Part shown: one piece after another, positions 1 through 12,150 of the stretch
Layout of the letters: every line of letters begins with the position of its first letter
Numbering within the stretch: position 1 is the first letter of the stretch
Source: Branchiostoma floridae
Taxonomy: Eukaryota > Chordata > Leptocardii > Amphioxiformes > Branchiostomatidae
Length of the DNA: 64,000 nucleotides
Direction: 5' to 3'
NCBI RefSeq assembly: GCF_000003815.2
Contig: NC_049985.1
Location: 2,384,041-2,448,040 of the forward strand
Program-made: the position numbers and the translations under genes
Notes under the pieces: model-generated
What the model was told of the DNA's origin: nothing
The model's database searches: none
Seen by the model: the letters and a program-made list of their open reading frames with translations, nothing else

Positions 1-199
1 TCCTTACTTTTTATTAGATTGAGCAGCGTCAGCTAGCCAAGTTTTGCCATTCGATCAAAATATATTGTATAAATCAAGTATGTTACAACCTCTTAGAATT
101 CATTTCATTTTCTTGGATGACTTAGATCGAAATATGAAAGAAGAGGAATCCGTACTAAGCGATATTTTGGGGGGTATAAAAACATCTGTCTGCATTAGG

Positions 200-520
200 G
201 GTGGGTATCGGTTCGGTGTACCGGTACAAAACCGGTTTTTCTTATTGTACTGGTCCGGAAAAACCGGACCTAAAAAAGTCGGTGGACCGAATGTTGGACC
301 TATTAGAAAAAAAAACGGATTATATGATCAGGAATCCACGCGTTTTCGGGCACACTGGTCAAAGAAAATAACAAGAGCGAAGCAGACTAGAGTTTATAGT
401 CATTTCTACAGAGTTTTCCAGTCAATCGTACAGAGGCAGTTAGTCTTGCAGGATTTTAGAACGCCAGGGGGAGTTAAATATTCCACAAAACATACTGTGG
501 TGTGAATATGGTAACGTAAG
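200..520. repeat. Interspersed repeat family A, copy 1
   Basis: This stretch shares an ordered series of words with 4440-4900 and 22530-22910: 'ataacaagagcgaag', 'agagtttatagtca', 'agaggcagttag', 'gccagggggagt' and 'ttccac'. The left part is dense in 'accggt' and 'ccggtac' words, and the copy at 4440-4900 ends with 'tgtactggtacc', so the family may have GGTACC-like inverted ends. No protein similarity is recognised. It is probably a non-autonomous transposon; its superfamily is unknown. Confidence 0.6.
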
Positions 521-651
521 TTGTAACTTATTTTGATAACACTATTGGGTTACATGTCTTGGGAGAAACGACAGATTATAACCTTCTGTTGGCTGCAACG
601 TCGGGGGTAAATTTTGGCAATTGAAATACAACGATAACTACCGTTTTCATT

Positions 652-785
652 CTTGTTCCTATATAACTTATAACTACCGTTTTCATTTCACACCCAGCCA
701 AGAAAACTCCCTTATATTATAAGGGAGTTTTCTTGGCTGGGTGTGATGAAATGAAAACGGTAGTTATAAGTTATATAGGAACAAG
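652..785. repeat. Near-perfect 65-bp-arm palindrome (fold-back element)
   Basis: Two arms of about 65 bp face each other almost without a loop. The left arm runs from 652 and the right arm ends at 785, with the centre near 718 at 'ttatattataa'. The arms match except for a 3-bp insertion in the right arm ('gtgtgatgaaatg' against 'gtgtgaaatg') and a few centre bases. A fragment of the arm ('aactaccgttttcat') also occurs just upstream at 637-651. The form is that of a fold-back MITE; I could not identify a target-site duplication. Confidence 0.75.
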
Positions 786-1261
786 CATAATAAATACAAA
801 ATCTTAGCGGAAGGTGTCGGGAAATTCAGATGGAATTTTAATAGTTTTTTAACATAGGCTCTGGCCAAGCCATCGTAACAAAAAGATACGTATTATGTAG
901 TTCTCTCCATCTAGCCATTGTGTCACTTCACATAAGAGCCTTGGCGAATTCTTTGGGGATTCTACCGAACTACCACTTCAATCCGCTAGACTCCCTGGGA
1001 CGAGTAACCTTTTTTTTAACATTGTAAAATACTCCATTTCAGAATTCATTTACGATTGGTTTGATACAATTATTACCTCCCCGTCTGTTTGGTATGTTTC
1101 ATTTCATATCTATCTATAATCTTATATACATCTTATCAAGGAGGTTAAAAAAAGGGTGGAGACAATTTCACCGTGTCGATTATTTTGAGTGACACATCCT
1201 GCACGAAACATTTTCTTTATCCTTGGTTCATTATTGGTGTTGTTAGCAGCTTATAATACAG
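786..1261. other. Intergenic, nothing recognised
   Basis: A/T-rich sequence with no coding potential I can support and no repeat structure I recognise. Confidence 0.5.
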
Positions 1262-1765
1262 AGTGATGGAAATCATTCTATAATGTCTTGAATATACGCA
1301 TCTCATTTGAATGAACTCCGTACGATGTGTTCTATCTCCAACATGTTCATGTTGGGGGAGACACGATCGGAGAATTCGGAAAGGACTTAACATTCATGAT
1401 CCATTTGCTTTCAAACATGTCTCAATTTTCAGATTTGTATCAATTTACTTATGAATTTCTATTAAATCATCAACGTACCGTGTTGCCGACGAGTGATGAA
1501 CACCATTGTATAATGTATTGAGTACTTGCATCGGCAACGTTCTCCATGGCATGCAAATCAAAGTATATCTGGCTGATTCGAATGAAGTACGATATGTTCT
1601 AGTTCCAACTTAATTGTTCCTGTCGGTGGAGACACGATCAGAGAATTTGGAAAGGACTTTACATTCATGATCCATTTGCTTTCAAATATGTCTCATTTCA
1701 AACGTATCAGTTTACTTGTAAATTTCTATATATTAAATTATCAACGTACCGTGTTTCCGACGTTT
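1262..1765. repeat. Two diverged direct copies, period about 271 bp
   Basis: 'gagacacgatcggagaattc' at 1358 recurs as 'gagacacgatcagagaattt' at 1629. The similarity continues through 'ttcatgatccatttgctttc' and on to 'atcaacgtaccgtgtt'. The flanking part ('cattctataatgtcttgaa' against 'cattgtataatgtattgag') is also repeated. The short open frame at 1327 lies inside the repeat and is not conserved between copies, so it is not called as a gene. Confidence 0.75.
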
Positions 1766-4430
1766 GTAATAGCGGCCCGGCTGGAAGTAGTTGCTGACGA
1801 ATTATGACCATGGTATACACTTACCTTTGATGCTTCAAAAGTAACGACACTAGTATGGTGTGACGTACTGTACATGTACTAGTATATGTACATGTGTTGT
1901 TGATAAAAAAACGCCTAGAACAGTTTTTAGACGTGTCAGAAATACATGTAATACGTACTGGAAGTAATGTTAATTTACGCAAAGAGCCAGCGCCAAGACA
2001 AATAACTTTTAATAAACAAGACATGAAAACAAATTCTTTTTAAAAAATGGAGCTTTTCTTGAACACAAACTCAACACCAATCTATTCAGGGCGATTTTCC
2101 CATTGTTTTTGTTTCAAGCGGTTGTTTCCAAGTAAAGGTGTTCTATTGTTATACTGACAAGCAGCTTTCTTGGGTGGTTGTTTTTTTCTTTGGGCGCTTA
2201 TCTTTATATTTTACCGTATCTTGTTTATTCCATACTTCGTATATAAATGTATTTTGGAATGGATCCAATGTTATCGTTAGGAAGGAAGACAATGTGAAAG
2301 GAATTATGATAAAGTTCCTACCACCAAATTAATGAAGGCGTAACAAAGTCCAAAATTTAAAGAAAAACAGTTTGAATCTCCTTATTCGAAGGTGGAAAAC
2401 GGAAAGAATCAACCATTAATTTGCAAGAAAAGACTTTTCGTTTTTCTTCTTGTTCCTGAAATGTCATTTATTGTAGGGTAAGTCAAGACGCAACTTGTGT
2501 TAGTAAAACCAAGCTCCTTGGTAAAATCGTTGTTCTGAACACAGTTAATAGAAGGTAAGTTTCAATCTTCATGCAAACCAGAACAGAAATGTTTCGTCAT
2601 AACAAGATGTTGAAAGAGATCAACATACATTCAAGTAAAACGGCGTGAGAAACTCTTCCTCCGACCAAGGAGGTTGTTTTTTTTAACCTCCTTGCTCCGA
2701 CTTGTTCCGACAGTTCACACCGACCTACTTACATATAACAAAAGGTAAGTTGATAGGTGATAATGATGAATGAATGAAGACGTCTATATATTTATTTATT
2801 TGCAAATCCATGCCCGTAGGCTAATTGCAATGATACAGACAGTGAAAAGTAACAAGTGTCTATTCTAAATACACACACGTCAGCTATCTATGTACATGCT
2901 TCTACTTCTTTACTGGGTGGTTTGACTTCTTCTTTGGAGGCAGTGGCTGATGAAAAGTCCCACTTCTTTAATGATTAGTGGGTTCTGTGATTTTAACAGA
3001 AATATAGTTTTTTTGAGGTCTACTAACTGGTGAAAAGTTGGAAATAGTGTAGTGTCTTTCACGACCCGATGGTCAGACTGTACTGTCGTTTTTTAGTAAT
3101 AGTTAGCGCTGATGTGTTGCAGGACATTTTGGACATTCAAGTCACAGCGAGGTGTGAACAATAGAGTGTGCACCAGAGTCCGGGACGTGACGTTCTAGAC
3201 ACAGATGTGTATTACAATCTTTGGCTTTTGTCTGTTTCGTGACAAAATAAAAGAAACAAACATTTACCACCCCCACCCCCCGCGTTTGCCATAAAAAAAA
3301 ATTGGCAATATTATTATACACAAGCTTCGGGCATTGGAGCTATTGTTCTTGTAAAGGAGTGATATTACAATCTTTATACTATAAAAGTCTATTCAATATT
3401 GTTACTTTATATAATTTATTGTATAAACTACTCTACATACAAAATGCGCCTTACTTAGTTGAAACCAGAAGGTTAGGATAAACGAACGTAGTGTTAGGAT
3501 TAACAAAATATCGTCAACAGAACTGAACGACACACACACGCGCACACATATAGAACTGAACGACACACACAGACACATACACACACTTCAGAACAACACA
3601 ACTGCTGTAGCTCTTGCTATGGCAAACTGTTCTTCCTTCGACCAAGGAGGCTTTACTTGTAATTAACCTCCTGCTCCGACACTTCAAACCACTGATGGAG
3701 CTTCGATATACTGTTCCTGCGTATTGGAGAGAAAACAAACAGAAACTCATTATCCATCTCAAAGGTATTTGCCAACATCTTAAAAAACGGTAGGGTTTTA
3801 CATGAAGTTTGAAATGAAATAACTATATAATAGCTGAGCGTAGATTTAATTTGTCAGAGGAATCTAGCCGTCTGCCATTGCTGAATGAGATTAGATACAA
3901 GCCCCACATATTTTGTTAGTATTATTTCGTGCACCGTAACCGTGAGAATTCCTAGTTCAACAAGTCTGCTAGTGCTACATTCAAGTTTTCCCGCACAGCC
4001 CGCGGCCGCCTTTGGTCATGCCGCTTCGGGCTCGCGACAAAGCGGTGGCGCCATGGTGTCTGGGAGGTACCATTCTCGCATGTTGTGGAAAAATTATTTG
4101 TAGTTTGAAAATATCTGGATAAACTAACACTGACATATATAGCCACAAAACATGACTTTCCGTGTCAAGTTTCGCAAACAACAGTTTATCTACCGAGTTT
4201 AACGGGATAAAGTCAATTATGAGATGCTTTATCAGAAATTGTGTTTCATTACTCTTTCCGACTTTGAGTTGTCTTTCCTCCTTGTAAGGCCATGTTGATT
4301 TGATTATATGGATGACATCCTCCTGGAACTCCAAAACTGATGCGAGCGAGCGAATAAAAAAAAAGTTTGGCCAAAAAAAAAAGTTGCCTTCAGTATGAAA
4401 TCAAAGTGGCCAGGAAGATTGAACATAGGA
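1766..4430. other. Intergenic region with small repeats only
   Basis: No gene is supported here. It contains a fold-back motif at 2658-2706 ('accaaggaggtt' ... 'aacctccttg'). A related copy lies at 3635-3678 and a half site at 1136-1147. A CA-rich microsatellite at 3528-3590 contains the word 'agaactgaacgacacacaca' twice. A LINE-like 3' tail ('tgcccgtaggctaattgcaatga') at 2808-2835 resembles 28150-28190. Confidence 0.5.
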
Positions 4431-4439
4431 CTAAACACA

Positions 4440-4910
4440 CATAGTATGGTATACCAACAGTTAACGTGTAGGGACCAGTACATCATACGGGTGCAAAACA
4501 TTTTTTTTCTTCTTGGACCAATCAAAAAAAAAAAAGACAGAAAAAAATCAGAGGAACAGGTTTCGCCAATTACAAAATGGACACACTATGTCGGCAGGCA
4601 TTTGGGGTCTTACCGGGGGCCAAGAAGACAACAAGAGCGAAGTCAAGTAGAGTTTATAGTCAATTGTACCAAGTTTCTACAGTGAAAGGTACAGAGACAG
4701 TTAGCCTTTATTACATGGAGATGGGACTTAAAATGCCAGTGGGAGTCCAATAATCCACCAAACAGATTCCTTTGTAGAAAAATTGACTAATTATCATTGT
4801 TTTGAGTATTGCCAGTTCTCAAGTTTCCACATACAATCAGGTCCGGACCTGGAAATGATCCTCGGGACCTGAACGGGACCTTTACCTGAATTTTCTGTAC
4901 TGGTACCTCC
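4440..4910. repeat. Interspersed repeat family A, copy 2
   Basis: Second copy of the family at 200-520 and 22530-22910. Shared words in order are 'caacaagagcgaagt', 'agagtttatagtca', 'agagacagttag', 'atgccagtgggagt', 'agattcctttgtag', 'gagtattgcc' and 'gaattttc'. It ends with 'ctgtactggtacc', similar in reverse complement to the 'ggtgtaccggtac' near 215. Non-coding. Confidence 0.65.
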
Positions 4911-5123
4911 CCAACCAACAATAGATTTTTTTCTTTCTGTCCTTTCACATCTTACTCTTTGACTTTAGATTTATTTTGGCATTCTATGGCATTAGTTATT
5001 TTCTGATACTTTTTTTTCAATCTACGGAATATTTGTACTCATTTTACAGCTGCTTTGCACAATTCATTGTGCGGTCGAAAACTTTTTTTTTTTTGGAAAC
5101 GGCCGATAAAATTGGTGCGAGCG

Positions 5124-5223
5124 NNNNNNNNNNNNNNNNNNNNNNNNNNNNNNNNNNNNNNNNNNNNNNNNNNNNNNNNNNNNNNNNNNNNNNNNNNNNN
5201 NNNNNNNNNNNNNNNNNNNNNNN
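5124..5223. other. Assembly gap (100 N)
   Basis: Run of N. It borders the tandem array that follows, which probably caused the gap. Confidence 0.99.
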
Positions 5224-5736
5224 TTGAAGAAACGCCCGTAATGGGTCCGAATTGAGACCCTAGTCTTCACCCGGGGCGGGAAAATATAGCAGTGTATGCC
5301 CGGCCACGGCTACGTGCGGGCACCGCTGAAATTGAAGAAGCGCACGTAATGGGACCGGATTTAGCGCCGAGTCTACCGGGGCGGGAAAATATAGCCATGT
5401 ATGCCCGGCCACAGCTACGTGCGGACACCGCTAAAATTGAAGAAACGCACGTAATGGGTCCGAATTGAGACCCTAGTCTTCACCCGGGGCGGGAAAATAT
5501 AGCAGTGTATGCCCGGCCACGGCTACGTGCGGGCACCGCTGAAATTGAAGAAGCGCACGTAATGGGGCCGGATTGACTGCCAAGTCTACCGGGGCGGGAA
5601 AATATAGCCATGTATGCCCGGCCACGGCTACGTGCGGACCGCTAAATTGAAAAAAAAAAAAAAAAAAAAAAACGCACGTAATGGGGCCGGATTGAGGCCC
5701 TATTCTTCACTCAGAGCGGGAAAATATAGCCATGTA
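5223..5736. repeat. About 106-bp tandem array with dimeric higher order, 5' flank of the transposase
   Basis: Five units begin with 'attgaagaa' or a close variant near 5223, 5331, 5436, 5544 and 5646. The spacings alternate at 108, 105, 108 and 102 bp. Units 1 and 3 share 'gggtccgaattgagaccc'; units 2 and 4 share a different variant, so the true repeat is a dimer of about 213 bp. Each unit carries 'gcgggaaaatatagc' and 'tatgcccggccacggctacg'. The last unit has a run of about 22 A. The array lies directly before the transposase, as subterminal repeats of a large DNA transposon would. It is cut by gaps on both sides. Confidence 0.85.
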
Positions 5737-6011
5737 NNNNNNNNNNNNNNNNNNNNNNNNNNNNNNNNNNNNNNNNNNNNNNNNNNNNNNNNNNNNNNNN
5801 NNNNNNNNNNNNNNNNNNNNNNNNNNNNNNNNNNNNNNNNNNNNNNNNNNNNNNNNNNNNNNNNNNNNNNNNNNNNNNNNNNNNNNNNNNNNNNNNNNNN
5901 NNNNNNNNNNNNNNNNNNNNNNNNNNNNNNNNNNNNNNNNNNNNNNNNNNNNNNNNNNNNNNNNNNNNNNNNNNNNNNNNNNNNNNNNNNNNNNNNNNNN
6001 NNNNNNNNNNN
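5737..6011. other. Assembly gap (275 N), hides the transposase N-terminus
   Basis: Run of N immediately upstream of the visible transposase frame. Confidence 0.99.
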
Positions 6012-7044
6012 CGAGACTCTGAGAGACCCCCTTCCTGAAAGTGTAGAGACTCTGAGAGAACAGCTCACAAAAGTACAAGAGGAGAAATGTAAGTTGGAAC
6101 AGTTTTGCGAGTCCCTTCAAAGTGAAGCTGACAACCTTAGGGAAGAACGTGATCACCTTCAAGAACAAATCAAGAAATCATCAACATCAGCCTCCAATCT
6201 CACAGATGCAAAATGCAAGCTCTTCACTGGAATACCTACTGTTGCACTGTTTATGTTTGTGTTTAGACTTGTTAGTGATTTCATTGCTCCTCTAAAGTCC
6301 ATGTGTCAGCAGGATCAAATACTCATGACTCTCATGAAGTTGAGACTAGGCCTCAAAAATGCTGATCTAGCTTTGAGATTTAGTGTTTCTGCCTCCACAG
6401 TTTCAAAAGTCATAAACCGTTGTATTCCAATCTTAGCTGTCCGACTAAAGTTCCTGATTCATTGGCCGTCCAAGGAAACCGTAAAGCGCAATCTTCCCAA
6501 AAATTTTCGGAAAAAAAAATACTCAAACTGTAGAGTCATCATTGATTGCTCAGAGATTTTCACTGAGAGGCCATACAATTTAAAGACCCGAGCAAAGACC
6601 TGGAGTAACTACAAACACCATCATACGTTCAAATTTCTGGTAGGTATTACACCTTATGGAGCAGTGTCATTTCTGTCCAGTTCCTGGGGTGGAAGAATTT
6701 CTGATAAAGACATTACGCTAAAAAGTCGTTTCTATAACAAAGTGGAATATGGTGATATGATTATGGCAGATCGGGGATTCACCATTTCTGAGGAACTTGC
6801 CCTGAAAGGAGCAACACTAGTTATGCCACCATTTACCACAGGAAGGAAACAACTCCCGGGGCGTATCGTCCAAGATGCCAGACAGATATCAACTCTAAGA
6901 ATTCATGTAGAACGTGCAATTGAAAGAATCAAGAACTTCCAAATTCTCAGCCAAATCTGTCCATTAACATTTGCCCCTCTACTCAGTGACAGTGTTGTTA
7001 TCTGTGCGGCTCTTACAAACTTACTTCCAAAGCTAATCAAGTAA
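6012..7044 (+). CDS. DDE transposase of the ISL2EU/DDE_Tnp_4 type, 5' end in gap
   Basis: The frame is open from the gap edge to the stop at 7044 (about 343 residues visible). It starts with a charged coiled-coil stretch (6030-6185, heptad-like Leu/Glu/Lys). A helix-turn-helix of the kind that precedes this transposase family follows (6316-6420, 'SVSASTVSKVINR'). The catalytic core comes next: first Asp in 'IIDCSEIF' (6544), second Asp in 'MADRGF' (6769) and Glu in 'HVERAIERIK' (6910), so the triad is complete. Transposases of this family catalyse strand transfer in cut-and-paste transposition. The missing N-terminus would be expected to carry a DNA-binding zinc finger such as THAP, but the gap hides it. 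The upstream open frame into the tandem array (from 5614) reads repeat sequence and is not part of the protein. It converges on the YqaJ-type gene, 244 bp between stops. Confidence 0.9.
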
Positions 7045-7288
7045 TTTTTAATGGCAATGTTGTCTGCACGAGCTGGCCTTTTCTGTATATCAAAATACTG
7101 AGATTGAAGGTAAAATGTTAAAGGGACACAAAACAAATTTTTGGGAAGCCCACTACAATATAATAAGTATACCACAAAGTACAATTCTTACTTGTTTTAC
7201 ATTAGTTTTCTAAAACATGACATAAAACTGTAAAATGCCTTCTATTGTTATACTAGTATTTTTAGTATTTCAAACTGTCCAGTAGGAT

Positions 7289-10200
7289 TTAGCATTGACA
7301 ACTGGGACAGAACCAATGGCCCCTTGGTTTTCTCTTGATGCCAACACATTTGTAATGGAACCATTCTGACTCACATTCATTGTTATCACACTTTACCATC
7401 CTACCATATGCTGGTTTCTGACAAGAACAGTAACGTTTGTTTGGGTCATCATCTTCCTGGAAAGTCACATCTACTCCAGAGTCTCCACACTGTAACTTGT
7501 GGGTCAGTATCTCAGGGATAAGACTGGACTTTACAAACTGGACACATGTAGACAACATTACATTTAACAGTGACTGGTCCCTTGGAACATTTACTACAAC
7601 CATGCCTGCATTAGTCCACACTACAAAATCACATGTTGAGACACCGGTAACCAGCATATGTGTCTGGACTTGGGTGTAATATCTGTGCCCTGTCTTTAGC
7701 TTACAATCCTTATCTAAACAGTAGTTGGCATCTGATAGACACAGATCTGCAGCAGGATAGATGTCCCTGTACTTGTATGGGCACTTGATCTCAATCACAG
7801 TTCTTCCATGGCATGAACACTGTCTCATCCCATCAGGAGATGCACCTATATATACAACAGTAATGTTCAAATTAGTGGCAAAGTTTCTGATATTTCAAAC
7901 ATGAACATAATGTACTTACTTTTGATACTTGCCAAATGCTGCAAATGGCACATGTTCACTTGGTACGAATACAGTGCAATTGTTAAAACAAGTACATGTA
8001 TTTCATTGTTACATCAACAAAATCATAAGTCAATTAGACATTGTGTAGTTGGTACTCAATTACATGTACTATACTTCATAAGTTTGAAGTAAGAGCCAAA
8101 ATTAGCTATACCTATGAAGGGAAAATCCTTGTAGAGAATGAGCCCCACTTCCTCCAATTTCACATCCTTGCAGATGCACAAGGTAGCTTCCAGGTACTGT
8201 TGCCTTGCCTTCTCCTCCTGTTTCATCCCCCATTGTATAGCTGGAACCTGAAAGTGAAATTCCCTATTTAGAATTTCTGACATAGAAAGCACAAATGAAT
8301 TACATCTCTAATATGACACTATCTCGCATTGACTGAACATTTAGACTGTCACACTTTGCAGAAATATTTAGACTCCTGGTATTGTTTAAATCCAAATAAA
8401 GATCAGAGCTACACTTGCTCTGGGATTATTATGGTACATGTTCCAATATACAGGGTAATGTTGTCTCTTTGTGTGCCTTAATTACCTACGAAAAATGGCT
8501 TCCTGCAAGTGTACACTGTACTAGTTTTCAGTTAACTCACTTGGCTCAAATCCTTGCAGTCATATTGCATGACCTTCCGTACTGCAGTGGTGGGGTTTGA
8601 TGCATGAAGGACATCATGCATGGATGTAGAAGTCACACGACCCTTGCGTTGCTGACGCCATAAAGCAGACTTGGACTGCCCCACTGTAGCTTTGTTGAGG
8701 TTTGTGATTTGCTCGGGGTTGCACCGAACATCCTCAAGGATGCTGTCTACACTAACACTAGTAACAGGGACTTNNNNNNNNNNNNNNNNNNNNNNNNNNN
8801 NNNNNNNNNNNNNNNNNNNNNNNNNNNNNNNNNGGTGACAGACCTGTATCCCAGGGGGAAGCGTCTCTGTGTTGACATCTGACTCATCTTCTGATGCTGT
8901 GTCTGTGTCCTCCTCCTCTTTAATGACAGCACTGGCAGTGGGACACAGCTTCCTCAGTTGTGAGAAAGCAGAAGCGGCCTCTTCTTCACTGAGTGGTGGC
9001 ACATCACACTGCGGCTTCCGGCGCGCCTTCTTGATCTGGACTCCATGTTTAGGGTGCGAAAAGTCCATGTCCTCAGCCCTTTGTGGATCAACCTGAAAGA
9101 AATAATCCACAAAATGAATTATCAATAATATATGTGAGAAAAAGCATTATACAGTGGCCATGTCAGATATTACACTTTACAAAGAGGAACATCTTAGCCT
9201 GCAGTCCAACCTTGTTGTGCTTTAGTTCGCTCCCAAAGGTCGCTACCCCATGGCATTGACGGGGTAGCCACCGTTGGGAGTGGACTAAAGCACAACAAGG
9301 CTGGACTCCAGGCTAGGAACATCTACTATATTGCTGTAAATCTATAGTGTAGGGCTATATATTGTGAATTGGATACATGTAAATGCCACATGATTTTGTA
9401 GAAGCAAAGAAATCCATTCATTAATGTAAGTTATAACAGTGTACTTAGGCAAAAAAATTGTAGACATTGAAAAAAATTCTACTCAATTATAATGCCCAAA
9501 TATGAACAGACCTTATCTTTGTAATATTTGTTCCACACGGCCTTTCTGCTGGTGCATGACGTCCGTTTTTCCTGAAGAGACCTGGAGGCCTCCACTGCGA
9601 ACAGCAGTGCAGCCACATGGCTGCAGACCTCTCCCAATCTACATTGAAATATAACAAAAAATGAGTATACATTATAGGTACTATAGTCAGGAGCAATTTT
9701 AGAGTTAATGGTAAAAGGAACGGATAAGTTGGCCAGCTTCACAGTACAATGAAAGATTTGCCTTATCTTCTCATTATGGAAGTCTCTGTGATATTTGAAT
9801 ATTTCTACTATATACACATTTCTTTTAGCATTATCTACATCTACATGATGATATGTGTTAGTATACTCACTCTCAGGAACTGTTGATAACTCCAAATTAC
9901 CTAGAAAACGAAACACATCAACAAGTAAAACCTGCAACAAGAACATCAACAAGAAGAAATGCATTTGCAACAGGTACAAATACAACTGGAAACCATCAAG
10001 CACAAGAACATGAACCAAGGAAAAAAATTAAGACAGTTATCTTGCCACATACAAACTGCATGGTCGCTCCTCCCTGGAAATATACGGAGGAACATTTACA
10101 GGTGAGTACTAGTTTGACTTTCATTATTTCTAAAACTGTTTCTTGCCATGGACCTCATCTGACGAGAACACTGTTAGATAAAAATGTGACTTTTTGGATA

Positions 10201-11033
10201 TGATGGTCAATGCAGTTATATTACCTACCCTGCCATACAAGTGCAGTGAGCTGCCATGACATAACCCTCTTTTTTGGTCAAACACACCCATGGGTTGTGA
10301 GGAGTCTCTGCTACTCTCTGTCCTGAAACACAAATGTAACAGAAAAAAAAGATAATACAGTAAATATAAAAACGTATCTGACAGTTAAATACTAATCACG
10401 CATCTCATTCTTCATCTTCAAGAGTTCTCACTACAGGTACATGTAAGTAGAAATATTGTTCCAATGCACTCCAACACCCACCTGGCACAACCTTGGCCTT
10501 AAGGAAGCAGACCTTCACATTTTTTCCAATAGGGTGGTACCTGCACTCCCTCACATGGCCACTTATAAAGAGATTGTACGCCTCCAGGGATTTATAGGCT
10601 TTCATGGCTTCTCCGTTAAACGGACCTGGAGCCTCGATTAGGTAGGTGTAGATGCACCCATAGTCCGTATCTGGCCAGAGGCTCAAATCATCCTTCCAAC
10701 CTGTATAACATACAAATGATAATAAACATAACGTTACGTAGCCAGAATTTCTAGAGATTAGCAACAAACACATTTACACTTACTCATGTTTTTGTAACCT
10801 TTATCTGACACAAAAATCTACCTTATCAAAATCTAGAAACACATGTACACATGATCCTCACCTGTCAGACTGTATGGGTCAGGTAGGCGTACACCGTCAC
10901 CAGTCACCGCCGAACCAGTCACTTCCGGGTTTGAACTATCGCCGGCGTCTTCGACACTTACCATTAATTTCTCAAAATACCTGGTTCGGTCATTAGGCTC
11001 CAAAGAGCTAATGTAGCTGTTTGAAGAACTCAT
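7289..11033 (-). CDS. SWIM zinc finger / YqaJ-like nuclease / PHD finger protein, seven exons, partner of the ISL2EU transposase
   Basis: Exons read on the minus strand: 11033-10862, 10700-10482, 10322-10229, 9638-9512, 9092-8541 (contains a 60-N gap), 8247-8112 and 7845-7289. All junctions are GT/AG and in phase. Total is 1857 nt, 618 residues if the gap length is true. Exons 3-4 form a SWIM-type finger: 'AAHCTCMAG' joins 'LGEVCSHVAALLF' (CxC...CxH). Exons 5-7 carry the YqaJ/lambda-exonuclease-like core, with 'GASPDG' at the start of exon 7, 'EIKCPY' near 7793 and 'QVQTHMLVTG' near 7660, matching the D...ExK...Q pattern of that fold. The C-terminus (about 7435-7292) is a PHD finger (C4HC3: 'YCSCQKPAYG', 'MVKCDNNECESEWFHYKC', 'WFCPSC'). 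ISL2EU transposons are known to encode a YqaJ nuclease beside the transposase; the role in transposition is inferred. The start is the first ATG of an exon that has no acceptor upstream. Confidence 0.88.
8774..8833. other. Assembly gap (60 N) inside YqaJ-type exon 5
   Basis: Run of N within the linker before the nuclease core. The frame is kept if the length is correct. Confidence 0.99.
9197..9313. mobile_element. Fold-back MITE with TA target duplication (mariner-like)
   Basis: Arms of about 53 bp pair almost end to end. The element begins 'gcctgcagtcc' and ends 'ggactccaggc', with 'ttgttgtgctttagt' facing 'actaaagcacaacaa' and a short centre near 9254. It is flanked by TA at 9195-9196 and 9314-9315. 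It sits in intron 4 of the YqaJ-type gene, so it landed inside a larger transposon. Confidence 0.8.
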
Positions 11034-12150
11034 ATTGATTAAACGTATTAATTAAACCACATTAGGAACAGAAATATAACAGCCCGGAACGGATGACAGA
11101 AAGCCCGTACGGCGGGAAAATCAAAACAACCGGAAACACATGACGGAAGTCAAGAGGGCAAGGGTCATTTTCTCCCAAAATATTACACAAGAAAAAAAAA
11201 AAAAAGACTAAGAAGTAGTGAAAAAAATACAAAATCTGAAAAAATCCCATGGATGCGATAAAAACGTGGCTGAAAATGCGCAAATTCGCGTAAACAGTAC
11301 GATCTGCTTCCGCGCCGGTATGCTAATTAGTAATCTGATCTCCTAACGCTTTTTGCCTACCAGTCAGCGCTCGTGCGCCGAATACCCCGGATGTAAACAA
11401 TAACAGCGATTGCTCGTATTTCTTTTTCAGCGCGGAAAACAGAATCAATTCTTTCTGACATATTTCTAGAGCAAGACCGTCCGCGTTTCCAAATTTCCTG
11501 TTCTAAATTTGAAGCTCTTTGATTCGGCAATGTAAAATTCAAACCATCGTAAGTTTGTATGTAAAACCCGGCCATTTCCTTTCGGGGCCGGGGCTTTCGG
11601 GGGAGAAGCCTCGCCATGTGGCCCCGCCCACACCGTCGGCTTCCTTGTTACCAAGGCAGTGCACTTTTTCGCCCACTTCATCAAAGGCCGCCGCTGTTGG
11701 TTAGAGTTTCAAACAGCCGCGTGCCAGTTGACAGCGAACTTCATATGCTACGTGATTATTGCATTCCTTGGACTTCCCCACAGCGGTGCTTCTACAAAAT
11801 ATTTATTAGACTGTAACATTTATTCCCACGTAACGTTACGTGTTTTATAGAATAGAATCTGACGCGGAACAGCGGTTTCGCCGGATATTTTCCTTGAAAC
11901 ATGTCCGTTGGAATATCGTCTGACAGCGAGGCGGCGACGATATAAGACCGTCAACAACAATCGCACGTCACGGCAGCGCAGCGAAGGTACTAGCGCTATA
12001 AAGAAGCGCTTCAGCTTCGGATGGCAAACCGGACGATAGTTATAAGTACTGTTGAGCTGAGTAAAGTTTGTTGTTTATGAGTTTTTAGTTGTCTTTGACT
12101 CTTTGACCCGAAATACTGCTAAGTTAAACTGCTGAAAAGAAGTTAAGTGA
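11034..12150. other. Region upstream of the YqaJ-type gene, right end of the transposon not resolved
   Basis: The ISL2EU element should end somewhere here. I searched by eye for an inverted match to the array at 5223-5736 and found only 'ggcgggaaaat' at 11112, which lies in the same orientation. No terminal inverted repeat could be fixed. The rest is of medium GC with no convincing exon. Confidence 0.4.

Noticed and set aside
44-505. 153-residue open frame near the window start
   Set aside because: It overlaps interspersed repeat family A and shows no domain or conserved pattern.
3402-3762. Minus-strand open frames over the CA-rich tract near 3.5 kb
   Set aside because: They are low-complexity translations of a microsatellite.
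5614-6011. N-terminal extension of the transposase into the tandem array (frame from 5614)
   Set aside because: The frame reads repeat units and a poly-A run through an N gap; it is not protein-like.
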